From contig NC_061867.1 in assembly GCF_907164915.1 (NCBI RefSeq), positions 54,745,771-54,809,770 of the forward strand: 64,000 bases of DNA, in the 5' to 3' direction. Shown here piece after piece: positions 33,735-44,271 of the stretch. The translations under genes were made by a program, and so were the position numbers. Each line of letters begins with the position of its first letter. The stretch's first letter is position 1. The stretch comes from Impatiens glandulifera. Taxonomy: Eukaryota; Streptophyta; Magnoliopsida; Ericales; Balsaminaceae. The notes under the pieces are model-generated. The model was not told the DNA's origin, made no database searches, and saw nothing but the letters and a program-made list of their open reading frames with translations.

Positions 33735-35327
33735 TAACATTATCATATTTTTGGACGACTCATTGTCAGTTTATTTTTTATATAATAAAACAAATTATTA
33801 TATATATATATATATATTAATAATAATCCAAATGAAAATATATTATATAGCAATAAAACACTCTTTTATAAAAATAAAATAAAAAGAAGAATAAGAAAAT
33901 CAACAAATTTAAATATGTAAACTGAAAATATTTGATGAACATGCTAACATGATTTTATTGTTTTCTATAAAGATAAAATAAATATTATTAGATTACAAAT
34001 ATTTTAAGACTAATTATTTTTATTTATTTCATAAATTTTGATTAAATCATTTTTTTATATCTTTTATGATATCGTATAACTAACTTAACTAAAATAATTC
34101 AAATCACAAAAAGTAATTTTTAAAAATCAACAAATTGGATTGTTATTTAAAATGTTTTAAATTAAAGTTAGAGATTATTAATATTGATTCATACTAGTTT
34201 GAAAAAAAATTATATCACAAATAAGTCGCTTTAAGATTAACCATAACAATTTTTTTTACTTTTTAAAATAACTAATGAAAACTAGAAAATTAGATACAGA
34301 CAAATTTAATGGAACCATAACAAACTTCAAATGCTTTCAGAAATAACTTAAACTATTCTAACATTATTTTATTTTTTTTTAATTTATCAAATTATTCAAT
34401 TTACTTAAAAAAATATTAAAATAACATTTATTTTAAAATTTTATTTTATTTATATATACAATTTTTAAAAAAAAAAATTCACAAAAAAAAATCATTATTT
34501 TCTTAAAATTATAATAAATCATTATTTTTCTCTATGTACATGTTATTAAATAATTCAATCCGAACAAAAGTTTGTTATTAATCATGTGAAATCATTTTTA
34601 TTTGAACTTTTTCTATAATACATTTATATTTTTTTAAATATATTAAAAAAGTTGTAATAAAATAATTTTTTCTTTCACTTTCCATTTTTTTAAAAAATAA
34701 TTCAATTTAATCACATCTTTTTTTTTATTAAATTTGAAAAAATTTAATTTAATTTTATAATTTTTACAATTTTTAAAATGATGAATTATGAAATAATAAT
34801 TATTACAAAATATTATTTATTTTGATAATTTTTCATCCAACCAAGATATTCTTTACAATGTATTGCCTAATTAGGAACGTTTTAAGATTAATCATAATAT
34901 TGTTTTTAAAAAATTGTCAAAATCAAGGGACTAATATATATATGAAATCATGTTTAATAGTGACTTTTTGTAATCTAACTGTTTTAACTTATTAAAATAA
35001 TATATTAAAAGCTGTAATATAATATAAAATTTTATTAAAAAAACATTTATTTTCTTGTCTTTTCATTTTTAATTATTTATTTAATTCAATAACATATTTT
35101 ATATTAAATTTCAATAAATTTACTTTTACTTTTTACATTTAATTATTTTTAAAAAATGAGTTATTAAAAAACAATTATTACAATATATTATTCTAAGATT
35201 TTATTATCACTTTATTAGATTAAGAAAATAAGGATCATTATGATTGATTAATTATTTTAATTTAGAGTTCATCTTATTTAAGAAGATATTGTTTTTCATT
35301 TTCTCTTCAACCTTAAATTTTAAGAAG
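32817..35327. other. Between DEFL copies A and B, no gene
   Basis: Downstream flank of copy A, then unit 2 of the segmental duplication, with a 70-bp TA microsatellite at 33662-33731. No coding sequence beyond the exon remnants listed. Confidence 0.6.
33662..33731. repeat. (TA)n microsatellite
   Basis: About 35 TA dinucleotides within unit 2. Unit 1 lacks it at the equivalent place, so it expanded after the duplication. Similar arrays lie at 36078-36107, 37259-37321, 37465-37499, 49430-49501, 54309-54363 and 59073-59110. Confidence 0.9.
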
Positions 35328-35386
35328 ATGGGAGAAGTTCATATCACACACATTAAACATTCTTTGCCTTCTATCACTTATTTTAG
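35328..35386 (+). pseudogene. DEFL copy B, exon 1 only
   Basis: Matches exon 1 of copy A (ATG at 35328-35330, donor GTAAAC after TTTTAG). One extra base (ATGGGAGAAG instead of ATGGGGAAG) shifts the frame. About 35 bp into the intron the sequence jumps to what lies downstream of exon 2 in copy A, so intron 3' part, exon 2 and stop are deleted. No peptide can be made. Confidence 0.8.
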
Positions 35387-36069
35387 GTAAACAAATTTAT
35401 TTCATTTTACTTGTAAAACTTGTGAACAAAGAAAAGAAAATATAATTATTCGAAACACTTAAAATGTTAAGGCTAAGTCTGAAATGTTTAATTAGGTGGA
35501 AAAATCGAATAGTATTATCATAATAATTACATTTCCTTAAGAAAGTATTAAAAAAATGTTTAATAAATCAATAATCACTCTAGAAAGGAAAAATAAATCA
35601 TTTTGAATTGAAAAATATTTTACAAATTATTGTTTATTTCACTCCAAAAAGTTTGAAAAGTGTATGCCATGTTTGATTGACAATCTTAACGAACAAAAAA
35701 GAACGGTTACATTTCGAAACACCAACTTAAATGATAACTTGAATTGAAACATTATATATGATTTTATGATTGGATACCTTATTATATACGAGTGAACATA
35801 ATAAAAATTCTGAAAATAATTTTTCTTTTATTAATAATACTTAAATTAACTAATATTTTATTAATACTATAATATCAAGCTATATAATAACGATTATGCA
35901 GAATTCACAAAGGATGATCGATATTATTGAAATTCTACTACTCTCTTTAACTAAATTATCCATTAAAAAACAATAAAGATATATAAATACATTCTCTCAA
36001 ACCCACCAAACTATCTTAAGCTATTCACATTTTCAAACAAACATTAATATTTCATATTGTTTATATTGA

Positions 36070-36112
<43 letters not shown>

Positions 36113-37252
36113 GATGTATTTTTTTATTTTTTTATTTAATATATAAATTATTTTTTAATTATGACCTAAATTCTAACATTATCATATTTTTGTACGAGTC
36201 ATTGTCATTTTATTTTTAAATATGAAACAAATTATTGTTATTATTATTATTATATATATATATATTTATATATTAATCATAATCCACATAAAAATATAAA
36301 AAACTCCTCTAAAAAAAAATAAAAATAAAAATTAACAAATTTAAAACTGTAAGCTGAAAATATTTGATGACATATGTTAGTTGTTTTCTATAAAGATAAA
36401 ATAAATATTATTAGACCAGGAATCTTTTAAGACAAATTAGTTTCATTTATTTGATAACTTTTTATCAAATTAATTTATTTTTTTATATTTTTTTAAAATG
36501 ACTAATGAATACTAGACAATTAGATAATGACAAATTTGATGGGAGCCATAACAAATTTCAATTGCTAAAACTTCCTTGTAATGAAATAGCACGATGAAAC
36601 AAACCACATTAAAATCTCATTAAAAAACACGTGATCGATTTGGGTTGGATTTGAATTATTTAAATATTTTAAACTTAAATATTATTTATTTAATTTTTTA
36701 TTTATAATAATTTTTATTTTATTTATATATAAATACATTTTAAACCTTTTTATAAAAAACATAAAAAATTCTCCCTTACTAAAAATCAAAATCAATTATT
36801 ATTATATTTTTCTATTAAGGTTATTCAAATAACTCAATCCGAATTTCGAACAAACACATATGTTCTATAAAATACATTTTTATTTGAGCCTTTTCAATAG
36901 CTTATACTTTTATATTTATTTTATAAATATTTAAAAAGTTGTAATAAAATAATTTTATTTCTTTTCCCATTTCTAAAAAAACAATTCAATTCAATCACAT
37001 CTTTTGTATTAAATTTGAATAAATTTATTTAAATTTTTTAATTTTTACAATTATTAAAAAGGATGAATTATGAAAATAATAATTATTACAAAATATTATT
37101 ATAACATTTTAAATAATTTATTACATTTTTCATAATTTATATTCATTTTACTTGTAATGGTTAAATCAATACAACATAATTGAATTAAACATATATTTAT
37201 AAAACTTGTTAACATCTTCTCATCCAAACTTTGACTCCAGAAATTTGTATTA

Positions 37253-37324
<72 letters not shown>

Positions 37325-37458
37325 TTATGATGAATTCTTATTATTTTATTTCACATGTAATATTTTTTAAGTATGACCTAAATTATAGTATTATTATATA
37401 TTATTTTATGAGTTACTACTATATTATTTTTTAAATAATGAAACAATTAAGTTATTTC

Positions 37459-37503
<45 letters not shown>

Positions 37504-37564
37504 CATAATCACATTAATTAAAATATATTAAATTTTATTAAAAAAACTCGATTCTCTATCAAAT
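35387..37564. other. Duplication unit 3 (no exons), AT-rich
   Basis: Starts with the shared unit marker (AATTGTTTATTTCACTCC at about 35625-35645) and continues with diverged unit sequence and several TA microsatellites. The region around 37090-37165 matches the intron after exon 1 (CATTTTACTTGTAATGG) but neither exon is present, so it is an exon-less relic. Confidence 0.55.
37259..37321. repeat. (TA)n microsatellite
   Basis: About 31 TA dinucleotides in the exon-less unit. A second array lies at 37465-37499, 65 bp before the LINE insertion site. Confidence 0.9.
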
Positions 37565-37574
37565 AAATAATTAA

Positions 37575-37702
37575 GTGTATACCAACCCTAAGTTCCTGGG
37601 TTCGAGCCCGTCGGGCGGCAAGTTCTGCGCCTGGTTAAATGATTAAGTGTGTTTGCGGGCTACATACTTAATCCGTTGTCCCATTTTACATAATAATAAA
37701 TT
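37575..37702 (+). other. tRNA-like / SINE-like segment at the LINE 5' end
   Basis: Contains GGGTTCGAGCCC (37598-37609), a perfect RNA polymerase III B-box with a short hairpin-like context (GAGCCCGTCGGGCGG). No A-box is visible upstream, so it looks like the 3' part of a tRNA-derived SINE. It lies inside the TSDs that bound the LINE. Confidence 0.45.
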
Positions 37703-38001
37703 AGGGCAAAACCCTAGGTGAAGTGCGAACTGTGCGATCAGCGTGCCGTGTGTGCCGCGACATGCCGTCGCGGTCGTAATCGTCGTTGAAGAAACCCTCG
37801 ATTGCAGTCGCAAAGAAATCACACACCATTCGTTGCCGTGCGAACTGTGCCATCTGTGCGATTTGTGCAATCCGTGTTCTGTGTGCGTCGTGATTTCATC
37901 TCTCGGTCGGAAGGGTCGTCTTTCCGCAGAAATCTACTAAATCTACTCATCGATCTCTCGGTCAAGACTAGAGTACATCAGGAAATCAATTTCAAACCTA
38001 T

Positions 38002-39864
38002 GTGTACTATAAAGGTTTTAAAAGCTTCGCTGACACGAATCCGTCCGTGTCGGCCACTTTAAATATGACTTTTGCAAACATTGTAGCTTCAGCAGTACGG
38101 GAAATTCCCTCTTTGTCAACAGTTGGTACAAGCCCGACCAACTCTCTTAATCGGGCAATGGGTGAATCCAGCACATGCTCCCCTGATCCTAAGATAGAAA
38201 ATTCGAATGCAACTAACCTCCACATAGGCTTAGGAGAGAATCACACGAATATCCTCTTTGAAAATCATGGGTCTCCAAAGCCAGGAGGAAATGGTGGAAA
38301 TCTGACTGACGTGAGCAAGAGCAATAATAAAGATTTTGCAGTCAACACGCCAGGTATGTTTTTTACCAATCCCAATAACACTCATGAGATGAATGAAAAT
38401 GATAATAGAACTGTTAGTGGAATACATGCTGATAGCCTAGATTGTGATAGTCTAGGACATGTTCTAGGAAAAGATAGAGTAGTTCTGGAAAATAGTCTAG
38501 GAAATAAAAATGCACAGGTCATTAACTCGGATTCTAATGGGAATCAAATTCAACTTGAGACTATTGAGATAACTGACTCAGACGAAGAAGCAGAGAAAAT
38601 AATTCAGAAAGAATTGAGAAGAGAAAGAATTAATGCAGAAAATCTGGGTGAAACAGGAAAAATGCAAAGAATGGCAGCGAAAGTATTGGGTAAAGAAACA
38701 GACCCGAGGAAATGGAGGGTTGGTTTTAATGAAAGGGCCAATCTGAAAGGACTTAGAAATCAGATAACGAAATTATTGATACTGGGAAAGAAAGGTCAAA
38801 TCGTTTTAAGCAAAGAGAAAAGCCAACAGTACACAGAGCAGCTCAACCTACATTACCTACAAGACTGGAATCTCCTCAAAAAAGAGGAGTACGATACTAT
38901 TGTGAGCTGGTCTGTTGAAACTTTGAGAGATCTCTCTAAATGCCCCAAAACCAGAGTCTACTTCATCAAGAACAATTCTAATTGGAATGTAGACCAGGTC
39001 TGGAAGAAAGCTGAAGAACAAAGAAAAACTAAAGGGAAGGATCAGAAAACAGGGCAAAACCAGAATAACGAGCAGAATGAACAACAGAAACAGAATGTAG
39101 GGCAGAAGAACATAGGGGAAACAAAAGTTGACAATCCAGTTCAAGAGAGGGGAAAGATTTTTCTTGGAACATTTAAGCCAAAAGTTGAAATTATCGGTTC
39201 CCCGTTTGAATTCAAACTACCCCAAGAAGTTGAGGAAAACTGCGTAAATTCATGGAAGAATGTCATAGTGGGAAACTTCATCGGAAGAAATAAGGTGCCA
39301 TTTCTAGTAACCAAAAAAACTCTAATGGAACAATTGGGGGAAAATGGTCTAGAAAAGGTAACATCAAACATTCATGACTTGTACTTTCTCAAATTCAAAG
39401 AAGGATCAGATCTCAAACGTATTTTGATCAATGGGCACACATTTGTTGGAAAAAACTACATGAAACTCGAAAAATGGACAGAAGGTATGAACCTCTTCAG
39501 CAAGCCCAAAGAAACTACGCAAATCTGGTTCCAATTGCGCAACATCCCTCCCCACATGTATAACCCTGAAGCATTAAGTCACTTTGCGAGCCTATTGGGG
39601 AGTCCACTCTACATGGACCCAACTACAGAAAAAGGTGAGCATATGACTTATGCTAGGATGTGCATTGAGATACACCCGAGATCAAATCTTCCATACCAGA
39701 TGACGGTAACAGACAGAAAAGGTGAACCCACAATTATGAGAATCTCATATGAGTGGAGGCCGAATAGATGCTTTGACTGTAATACATTCGAACATGTCTG
39801 TTACAAGTGCCCGAAAATAATTGAAGAAGAAAGAGACAAAGATAGAGACAGAAAAGAAACATAA
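38002..39864 (+). CDS. LINE copy 2 ORF1 (gag-like RNA-binding protein)
   Basis: 620 codons; an alternative start is the ATG at 38068 (MTFANIVASAVRE). There is a hydrophilic N-terminal half, then a DUF4283-like domain at about residues 385-560 (starting near GTFKPKVEIIG and including KYMKLEKWTEGM-like YMKLEKWTEGMNLFSKPKE). A CCHC zinc knuckle at about 590-605 follows: CFDCNTFEHVCYKC, that is C-x2-C-x4-H-x4-C. This is the normal architecture of plant L1 ORF1, which coats the LINE RNA and chaperones target-primed reverse transcription. The frame ends at a TAA just after a Lys/Glu/Arg-rich stretch (ERDKDRDRKET). The remaining acidic/basic tail appears in another frame at 40013-40366, so a frameshift or stop has cut off the C-terminus. 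Confidence 0.85.
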   Translation: MYYKGFKSFADTNPSVSATLNMTFANIVASAVREIPSLSTVGTSPTNSLNRAMGESSTCSPDPKIENSNATNLHIGLGENHTNILFENHGSPKPGGNGGNLTDVSKSNNKDFAVNTPGMFFTNPNNTHEMNENDNRTVSGIHADSLDCDSLGHVLGKDRVVLENSLGNKNAQVINSDSNGNQIQLETIEITDSDEEAEKIIQKELRRERINAENLGETGKMQRMAAKVLGKETDPRKWRVGFNERANLKGLRNQITKLLILGKKGQIVLSKEKSQQYTEQLNLHYLQDWNLLKKEEYDTIVSWSVETLRDLSKCPKTRVYFIKNNSNWNVDQVWKKAEEQRKTKGKDQKTGQNQNNEQNEQQKQNVGQKNIGETKVDNPVQERGKIFLGTFKPKVEIIGSPFEFKLPQEVEENCVNSWKNVIVGNFIGRNKVPFLVTKKTLMEQLGENGLEKVTSNIHDLYFLKFKEGSDLKRILINGHTFVGKNYMKLEKWTEGMNLFSKPKETTQIWFQLRNIPPHMYNPEALSHFASLLGSPLYMDPTTEKGEHMTYARMCIEIHPRSNLPYQMTVTDRKGEPTIMRISYEWRPNRCFDCNTFEHVCYKCPKIIEEERDKDRDRKET

Positions 39865-40012
39865 AGAAGAACAAGAAATGTTGGAAAAGGAAAAGGTTGA
39901 GAATGAAAGACAGAAAATGGTTACTAAAGAATTAGTATTGAGTAAACAGAAGGATCAAGATAAGGAAGGAAATTAAGAACATGGTTTTGAAGAACAGGGG
40001 AAGGAAGACAGA

Positions 40013-40366
40013 GTGGTAAGAGATTCAGAATCAAAGGCTGAGAATGAAGAGGTAACAAAGAAACTTGAATTGGAAGCAAGAATCAATAACGAAGAGGTTG
40101 TGGAAAGGGAAAGTGTGGGAGAAAGCAAGAAAGGGAAAGTGGGTGAAGGAAATGGGAAAGATAAAGAAGAGGAAGCTGAATCGATTGAAACTGTACAATC
40201 TCCAATTCAAAAAAAAGTTGACCAGAGAAACACAAAAATCCCAAAACAAGAAGGTAAGAAAATTAAGGAAAATACAATTCCTTATAGCCCTGCTATATGG
40301 GAAAAACAGAAAGGAAGAAAAAGTAAAGGAAGGGGAAGTAAAGCTGGAACATCTTCTTTTCATTAA
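40013..40366 (+). pseudogene. Displaced C-terminal tail of LINE ORF1
   Basis: 117 codons of charged low-complexity sequence (KKLELEARINNEEVVERES..., ending GRGSKAGTSSFH), in a different frame from ORF1. It probably belongs to ORF1 originally, because it continues the Lys/Glu-rich composition and ends exactly at ORF2: its stop TAA overlaps the ORF2 ATG in TAATG (40364-40368). It has no domain of its own. Confidence 0.55.
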
Positions 40367-43300
40367 TGAACTTAATGACATGGAATATTAGAGGGTTAAA
40401 TGACCCCATAAAAAGAAGAGAAGTTAGAAGAATAGCAGAGAAGAATGAAATCACAGTATTTGGAATTATTGAAACAAAAGTCAGACAAAGTCAAATAGAG
40501 AATGTTGCCCAAGGTTGCTTCAAAGAAGAATGGGAATTTATTCATAACTCTGATGGGATTAAAAGTAGAATCTGGGTAGGATGGGATAAAAGAAGGGTTG
40601 AAATCAAGAAATTTTTTGAAAGCAAGCAAGTTATTTTGACAGAGGTTATCAATTTGATGACAAGGGTAAAAATATTTTTTGCGGTAGTTTATGCAAGCAA
40701 CTCTGGGACAGAGAGGAAGACACTTTGGAATGATTTAAGAAGAAGCATTACGGACGACGAACCATGGGTTATTATGGGAGATTTTAACGTTACAAGATTC
40801 AGGAATGAAAGAGAGCCTGAGACAGACATAACACAAGACATGCAAGATTTCAACGAATGCATTCGAGACATAAACTGCATTGAACCGTCTTTCTCAGGTA
40901 ATCTATTTTCATGGTCAACTACAAGAGGGGCGGACAACATGAGAAAGAGCAGAATTGATAGAGGCCTAGTGAATGAAAAATGGGTGAAATTTTACCCAAG
41001 AAGCCAAATACAGGTTTTGCAACCAGGTATATCTGATCACTGCCCTTTGAAATTCTTTTGGGAAAAGGAGAAAAAACAGAAAAGACCCTTTAAGTTCTTC
41101 AACTTCTGGATGAAAGATGAAGAATTTAATAAAATCCTTAATGAAACTTGGAACATCAGAATTAATGGAACAAAGATGTTTAGAGTTTGTGAGAAACTAA
41201 GATTACTTAAAGGGAAGCTGAATAAACTAGACCGGAAAAAATATAGTGGGATTTCTAAAAGAGTAGAGGAAGCCAGAATGAAACTAGAGGAAATACAAAG
41301 CAAGTCACTAAGAGCCCCAAATCTACCTTATAACAGGGAAGAGGAAAAAGAGGCTCTTACGCGATTCAGAGACCTCTGTTCTAAAGAGGAAAGTTTTGCT
41401 AAGCAAAAATCTAGAGAAAATTGGCTTTCATTAGGAGACAAGAATACTTCTTTCTTCTATAAAAAATGTTCATCAAGGAATTTCAAAAATCAGGTCCTAA
41501 GGCTCACAAACTCAAATGGAGATGTTTTACAGGGACAAAAAGCAGTTCATGAGGAAGCAATAAGTTTCTACAAAAGGCTGATTGGAACAGAAACTAGCAC
41601 AACAATAGAGGACAACCGAAGATTGCTTCAACAGATTGTGCAAAGGAAAATCAGTGAAGAAAGTGGTAACAAATTGATTACAATAGTTAGTATGGAAGAA
41701 GTTAGAAAAGCTGTGTTTTCGATGAAAGGGGATAAAAGCCCAGGGCCAGATGGTTTCAACGCGAACTTCTTCAAAGAAAACTGGGAAATAGTGGGTAAAG
41801 ATGTAAGCGAAGGGGTTTTGGAATTCTTCCAAAACAGAAAAATGTTGAAGCAATGGAACGTCACAGTGTTGAATTTGATTCCTAAGAATTCAATTCCGGA
41901 AAAAATTCAGGACTTTCGTCCTATTTCCTGTTGCAATGTTATTTATAAAATTATTTCAAAAATTATTTCGCAACGTTTGAAAACAGTTATTGATAAACTT
42001 GTAGGATTAGGGCAATCAGCATTTATTCCCAAACGCTCTATTTCCCATAACATCCTACTCATGCAAAGCTTATTGAATGGATATGGAAAGAAAAACATAT
42101 CGCCACGTGTGGCTTTCAAAATTGACATTAAAAAAGCTTTTGACTCGATCAGATGGGGATCAATCCACGAATTCCTCCTTGCTGCAGGTTTTCCAATTAT
42201 TTTCATTGATTGGATTATGCAATGTGTTTCCACTCCTCACTTTGTTGTGAGCGTGAATGGTATTCATGGAGGCTTTTTCAAGGGTGAAAGGGGAGTAAGG
42301 CAAGGAGACCCTATATCTCCTTACTTATTCGTCTTAATAATGGAAATTCTTGACTGCATTTTAAAAATGCTTCTGAGAAGTCATCATTTCAAATTTCACC
42401 CGTACTGCAAAGAAGAAGCAATAACTCATATATGTTTTGCAGATGATCTATTTTTTGTGGCTTATGCGGATGTTGAATCTGTTAGTATAATCAAAGAAGC
42501 TCTAACAATCTTTTCGAGTATTACAGGTCTATACATCAATGAGGACAAAAGTCAGGCTTTCTATGGAGAGGTTAATGAAGAAAGGAAAGAAAACATTTTC
42601 AATATTATGGGAATCAAGGAAGGTGAACTACCTGTGAAATACCTTGGAGTACCCCTGTCATCAAAACAACTCCGATACAATCACTTTAGACAACTGGTAG
42701 AAAAGGTTAGAAATTCTGTTTTGGGTTGGGCTACGAAAAAACTGTCTTATGCAGGTAGAATCGAGCTCGTTAAAAGAGTCATTTTTGGAATTATTGGCTA
42801 CTGGGCACAACAGATAGTCATCCCAAAGAAAGTAATGGCTGAACTCGATAGAATCATGAGAGACTACATATGGGGAACACAAGGCAGAGGAGGAAAAAAA
42901 GTCAAATGGGAGGATGTTTGCACTCCCATAGAAGAAGGAGGACTAGGAATAAAAAGTTGTGTTGAATGGAACAAAGCCCTCACCATCAAGAGCTTATGGG
43001 AGTTGGAGCAAAAAGCAGACTCCCTATGGGTCAAATGGGTGCATACAAGATTTATGAAAGAAGAGCAGAGTATCTGGACACTAAGCATCAACGAAAGAAT
43101 GACATGGTCATTGAAGAAAATCCTAAAAACAAGAAAAGATGCCTTTCAAATGGTGAAAACCACAATTGGAAATGGAAGAGGGGTACTATTCTGGCATGAT
43201 CCTTGGCTGGATAATATTCCCATTATATTCAAAGAAGAAATGCAAGGAAACAGAGTTAGAAGAGAATACATCAAGTACTCATTTAGAGACGTATATGAAG

Positions 43301-44022
43301 GTAGATGTGATTCACTTTTGAGGCGTATTCCAGAAGGTGATAGAATCCTAAACCTAATGAGGCAGAAGCAACTCAATGAAAATAATGATGAAATAAGCTG
43401 GAAAACAGAAAGCAATGAGAAGTTTATTACAGGAAAGGCATGGGAAATTGTTAGAACAAGAGGACAGGAGGTAGATTGGCATAATGTGGTATGGTCTCCA
43501 AAAATTATTCCTCGTCACCAATTTATTCTCTGGCTGGTATACAGGAAAAGGTTGACAACAAAAGACAGAATTCGAAAATATATAAACATTCCTAATATCA
43601 ACTGTGTCCTATGTTCGGGAGTTGAGGAAAGCATAAACCATTTATTTGGGGAATGCTCTTTTGTAATACAAATCTGGAGGATGTACGCTGCAAACATGAA
43701 CATCATCAACTTTCCAAGAATATGGGAAGAAATCCAAGAGTGGATGAAGAATAAAGCAAAAGGAAGATCCTTCTATGTAAGTATGTTGAAATGCTACTTT
43801 GGAGCAGTAATCTACAATATCTGGAAAGAAAGAAATTCAAGAACTCACAGTGGAAGAAGTAGAACCGCTGGAGATATTTGGAGAGATATAACTTCAGATG
43901 GAAATGCACTCATTCAATCCTGGAGAGGAATCGAAAGGAATGAAGAGAATAGAAAGCTCTGCCATATATGGGATATTTCGTTTGAGAAGGTCACAAGTAG
44001 AATAAAAGTAAAAACGCTGTAG
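40366..44022 (+). CDS. LINE copy 2 ORF2: endonuclease and reverse transcriptase, intact
   Basis: 1218 codons without a stop. The APE-type endonuclease (about residues 1-230) has N7 in TWNIRG, E36 in GIIETKV, D139/N141 in MGDFNVTR, and S223-D224-H225 in GISDHCPL. Reverse transcriptase (about 490-760) shows ISCCNVIYKIISKIISQRL, GQSAFIPKRSISHNILL, D587 in KIDIKKAFDS, GVRQGDPISPYLF, and catalytic D693-D694 in CFADDLF. A zf-RVT region is at about 1040-1100 (WSPKIIPRHQFILWL ... NCVLCSGVEESINHLFGEC). There is no RNase H, as in many plant L1 elements. The protein nicks target DNA and copies LINE RNA into the nick. All key residues are present, so it could be active if expressed with a working ORF1. 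The start is fixed by homology with MNIVTWNIRG in copy 1. Confidence 0.92.
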   Translation: MNLMTWNIRGLNDPIKRREVRRIAEKNEITVFGIIETKVRQSQIENVAQGCFKEEWEFIHNSDGIKSRIWVGWDKRRVEIKKFFESKQVILTEVINLMTRVKIFFAVVYASNSGTERKTLWNDLRRSITDDEPWVIMGDFNVTRFRNEREPETDITQDMQDFNECIRDINCIEPSFSGNLFSWSTTRGADNMRKSRIDRGLVNEKWVKFYPRSQIQVLQPGISDHCPLKFFWEKEKKQKRPFKFFNFWMKDEEFNKILNETWNIRINGTKMFRVCEKLRLLKGKLNKLDRKKYSGISKRVEEARMKLEEIQSKSLRAPNLPYNREEEKEALTRFRDLCSKEESFAKQKSRENWLSLGDKNTSFFYKKCSSRNFKNQVLRLTNSNGDVLQGQKAVHEEAISFYKRLIGTETSTTIEDNRRLLQQIVQRKISEESGNKLITIVSMEEVRKAVFSMKGDKSPGPDGFNANFFKENWEIVGKDVSEGVLEFFQNRKMLKQWNVTVLNLIPKNSIPEKIQDFRPISCCNVIYKIISKIISQRLKTVIDKLVGLGQSAFIPKRSISHNILLMQSLLNGYGKKNISPRVAFKIDIKKAFDSIRWGSIHEFLLAAGFPIIFIDWIMQCVSTPHFVVSVNGIHGGFFKGERGVRQGDPISPYLFVLIMEILDCILKMLLRSHHFKFHPYCKEEAITHICFADDLFFVAYADVESVSIIKEALTIFSSITGLYINEDKSQAFYGEVNEERKENIFNIMGIKEGELPVKYLGVPLSSKQLRYNHFRQLVEKVRNSVLGWATKKLSYAGRIELVKRVIFGIIGYWAQQIVIPKKVMAELDRIMRDYIWGTQGRGGKKVKWEDVCTPIEEGGLGIKSCVEWNKALTIKSLWELEQKADSLWVKWVHTRFMKEEQSIWTLSINERMTWSLKKILKTRKDAFQMVKTTIGNGRGVLFWHDPWLDNIPIIFKEEMQGNRVRREYIKYSFRDVYEGRCDSLLRRIPEGDRILNLMRQKQLNENNDEISWKTESNEKFITGKAWEIVRTRGQEVDWHNVVWSPKIIPRHQFILWLVYRKRLTTKDRIRKYINIPNINCVLCSGVEESINHLFGECSFVIQIWRMYAANMNIINFPRIWEEIQEWMKNKAKGRSFYVSMLKCYFGAVIYNIWKERNSRTHSGRSRTAGDIWRDITSDGNALIQSWRGIERNEENRKLCHIWDISFEKVTSRIKVKTL

Positions 44023-44166
44023 GCGCTAATTGATTATTGTTATTGTCTGTAATTCAATTATTGTTTCATTGTCAAATCTAGAAATTGTCTAGATCTGATC
44101 TTAAACTTTTGTATTTTTTTCCCTCTTTTGGGTTTTTTTAATGAAATGGCACTAAGCTGTTTTCCC

Positions 44167-44184
44167 AAAAAAAAAAAAAAAAAA
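44167..44184 (+). other. LINE copy 2 poly(A) tail
   Basis: Run of about 18 A following AAGCTGTTTTCCC, immediately before the right TSD. It marks the 3' end of the insertion. An uninterrupted tail fits a fairly recent insertion. Confidence 0.85.
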
Positions 44185-44271
44185 TAATTATAAAATTCAA
44201 GATATTTATGATGGATGTCACATTTTATAATATATTGTAGCCGAAAGTTACTTTATTGTTTTATAATATAT

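Larger units (their letters stand above)
33118..35590. repeat. Segmental duplication unit 2
   Basis: Collinear with unit 1, sharing long near-identical tracts such as TTCACTACAAAAAGTTTG (33155), GAAGAAGGAAAGATTTTAAA (33310) and TGATGAACATGCTAAC (33932). It differs by small indels, a (TA)n expansion, and loss of the segment that should contain exon 2. Confidence 0.75.
37574..44181 (+). mobile_element. Near-complete L1-type LINE (copy 2)
   Basis: TSDs AAATAATTA (37565-37573 and 44182-44190) bound the insertion. Layout: a 5' segment of about 430 bp with a tRNA-like B-box at its start, ORF1 (38002 or 38068 to 39864, with a displaced tail to 40366), ORF2 (40366-44022), about 140 bp of 3'UTR with TTTAATGAAATGGCACTAAG, and an A-run of about 18. 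It is inserted in the defensin-like array between the exon-less unit and copy D. Compared with copy 1 it is far better preserved, so it is the younger insertion. Confidence 0.9.

Noticed and set aside
37231..37434. Open frame with an Ile-Tyr run
   Set aside because: Produced by the (TA)n array; the same applies to 49383-49598.
37743..37940. Cys-rich 65-codon frame (CELCHLCDLCNPCSVC)
   Set aside because: It looks like a small cysteine protein, but it arises from short TGTGC-type repeats in the LINE 5'UTR and overlaps the leader; no signal peptide.
40031..40381. Antisense frame rich in Phe/Ser opposite the LINE ORF1 tail
   Set aside because: Shadow of Lys/Glu-rich coding on the plus strand.
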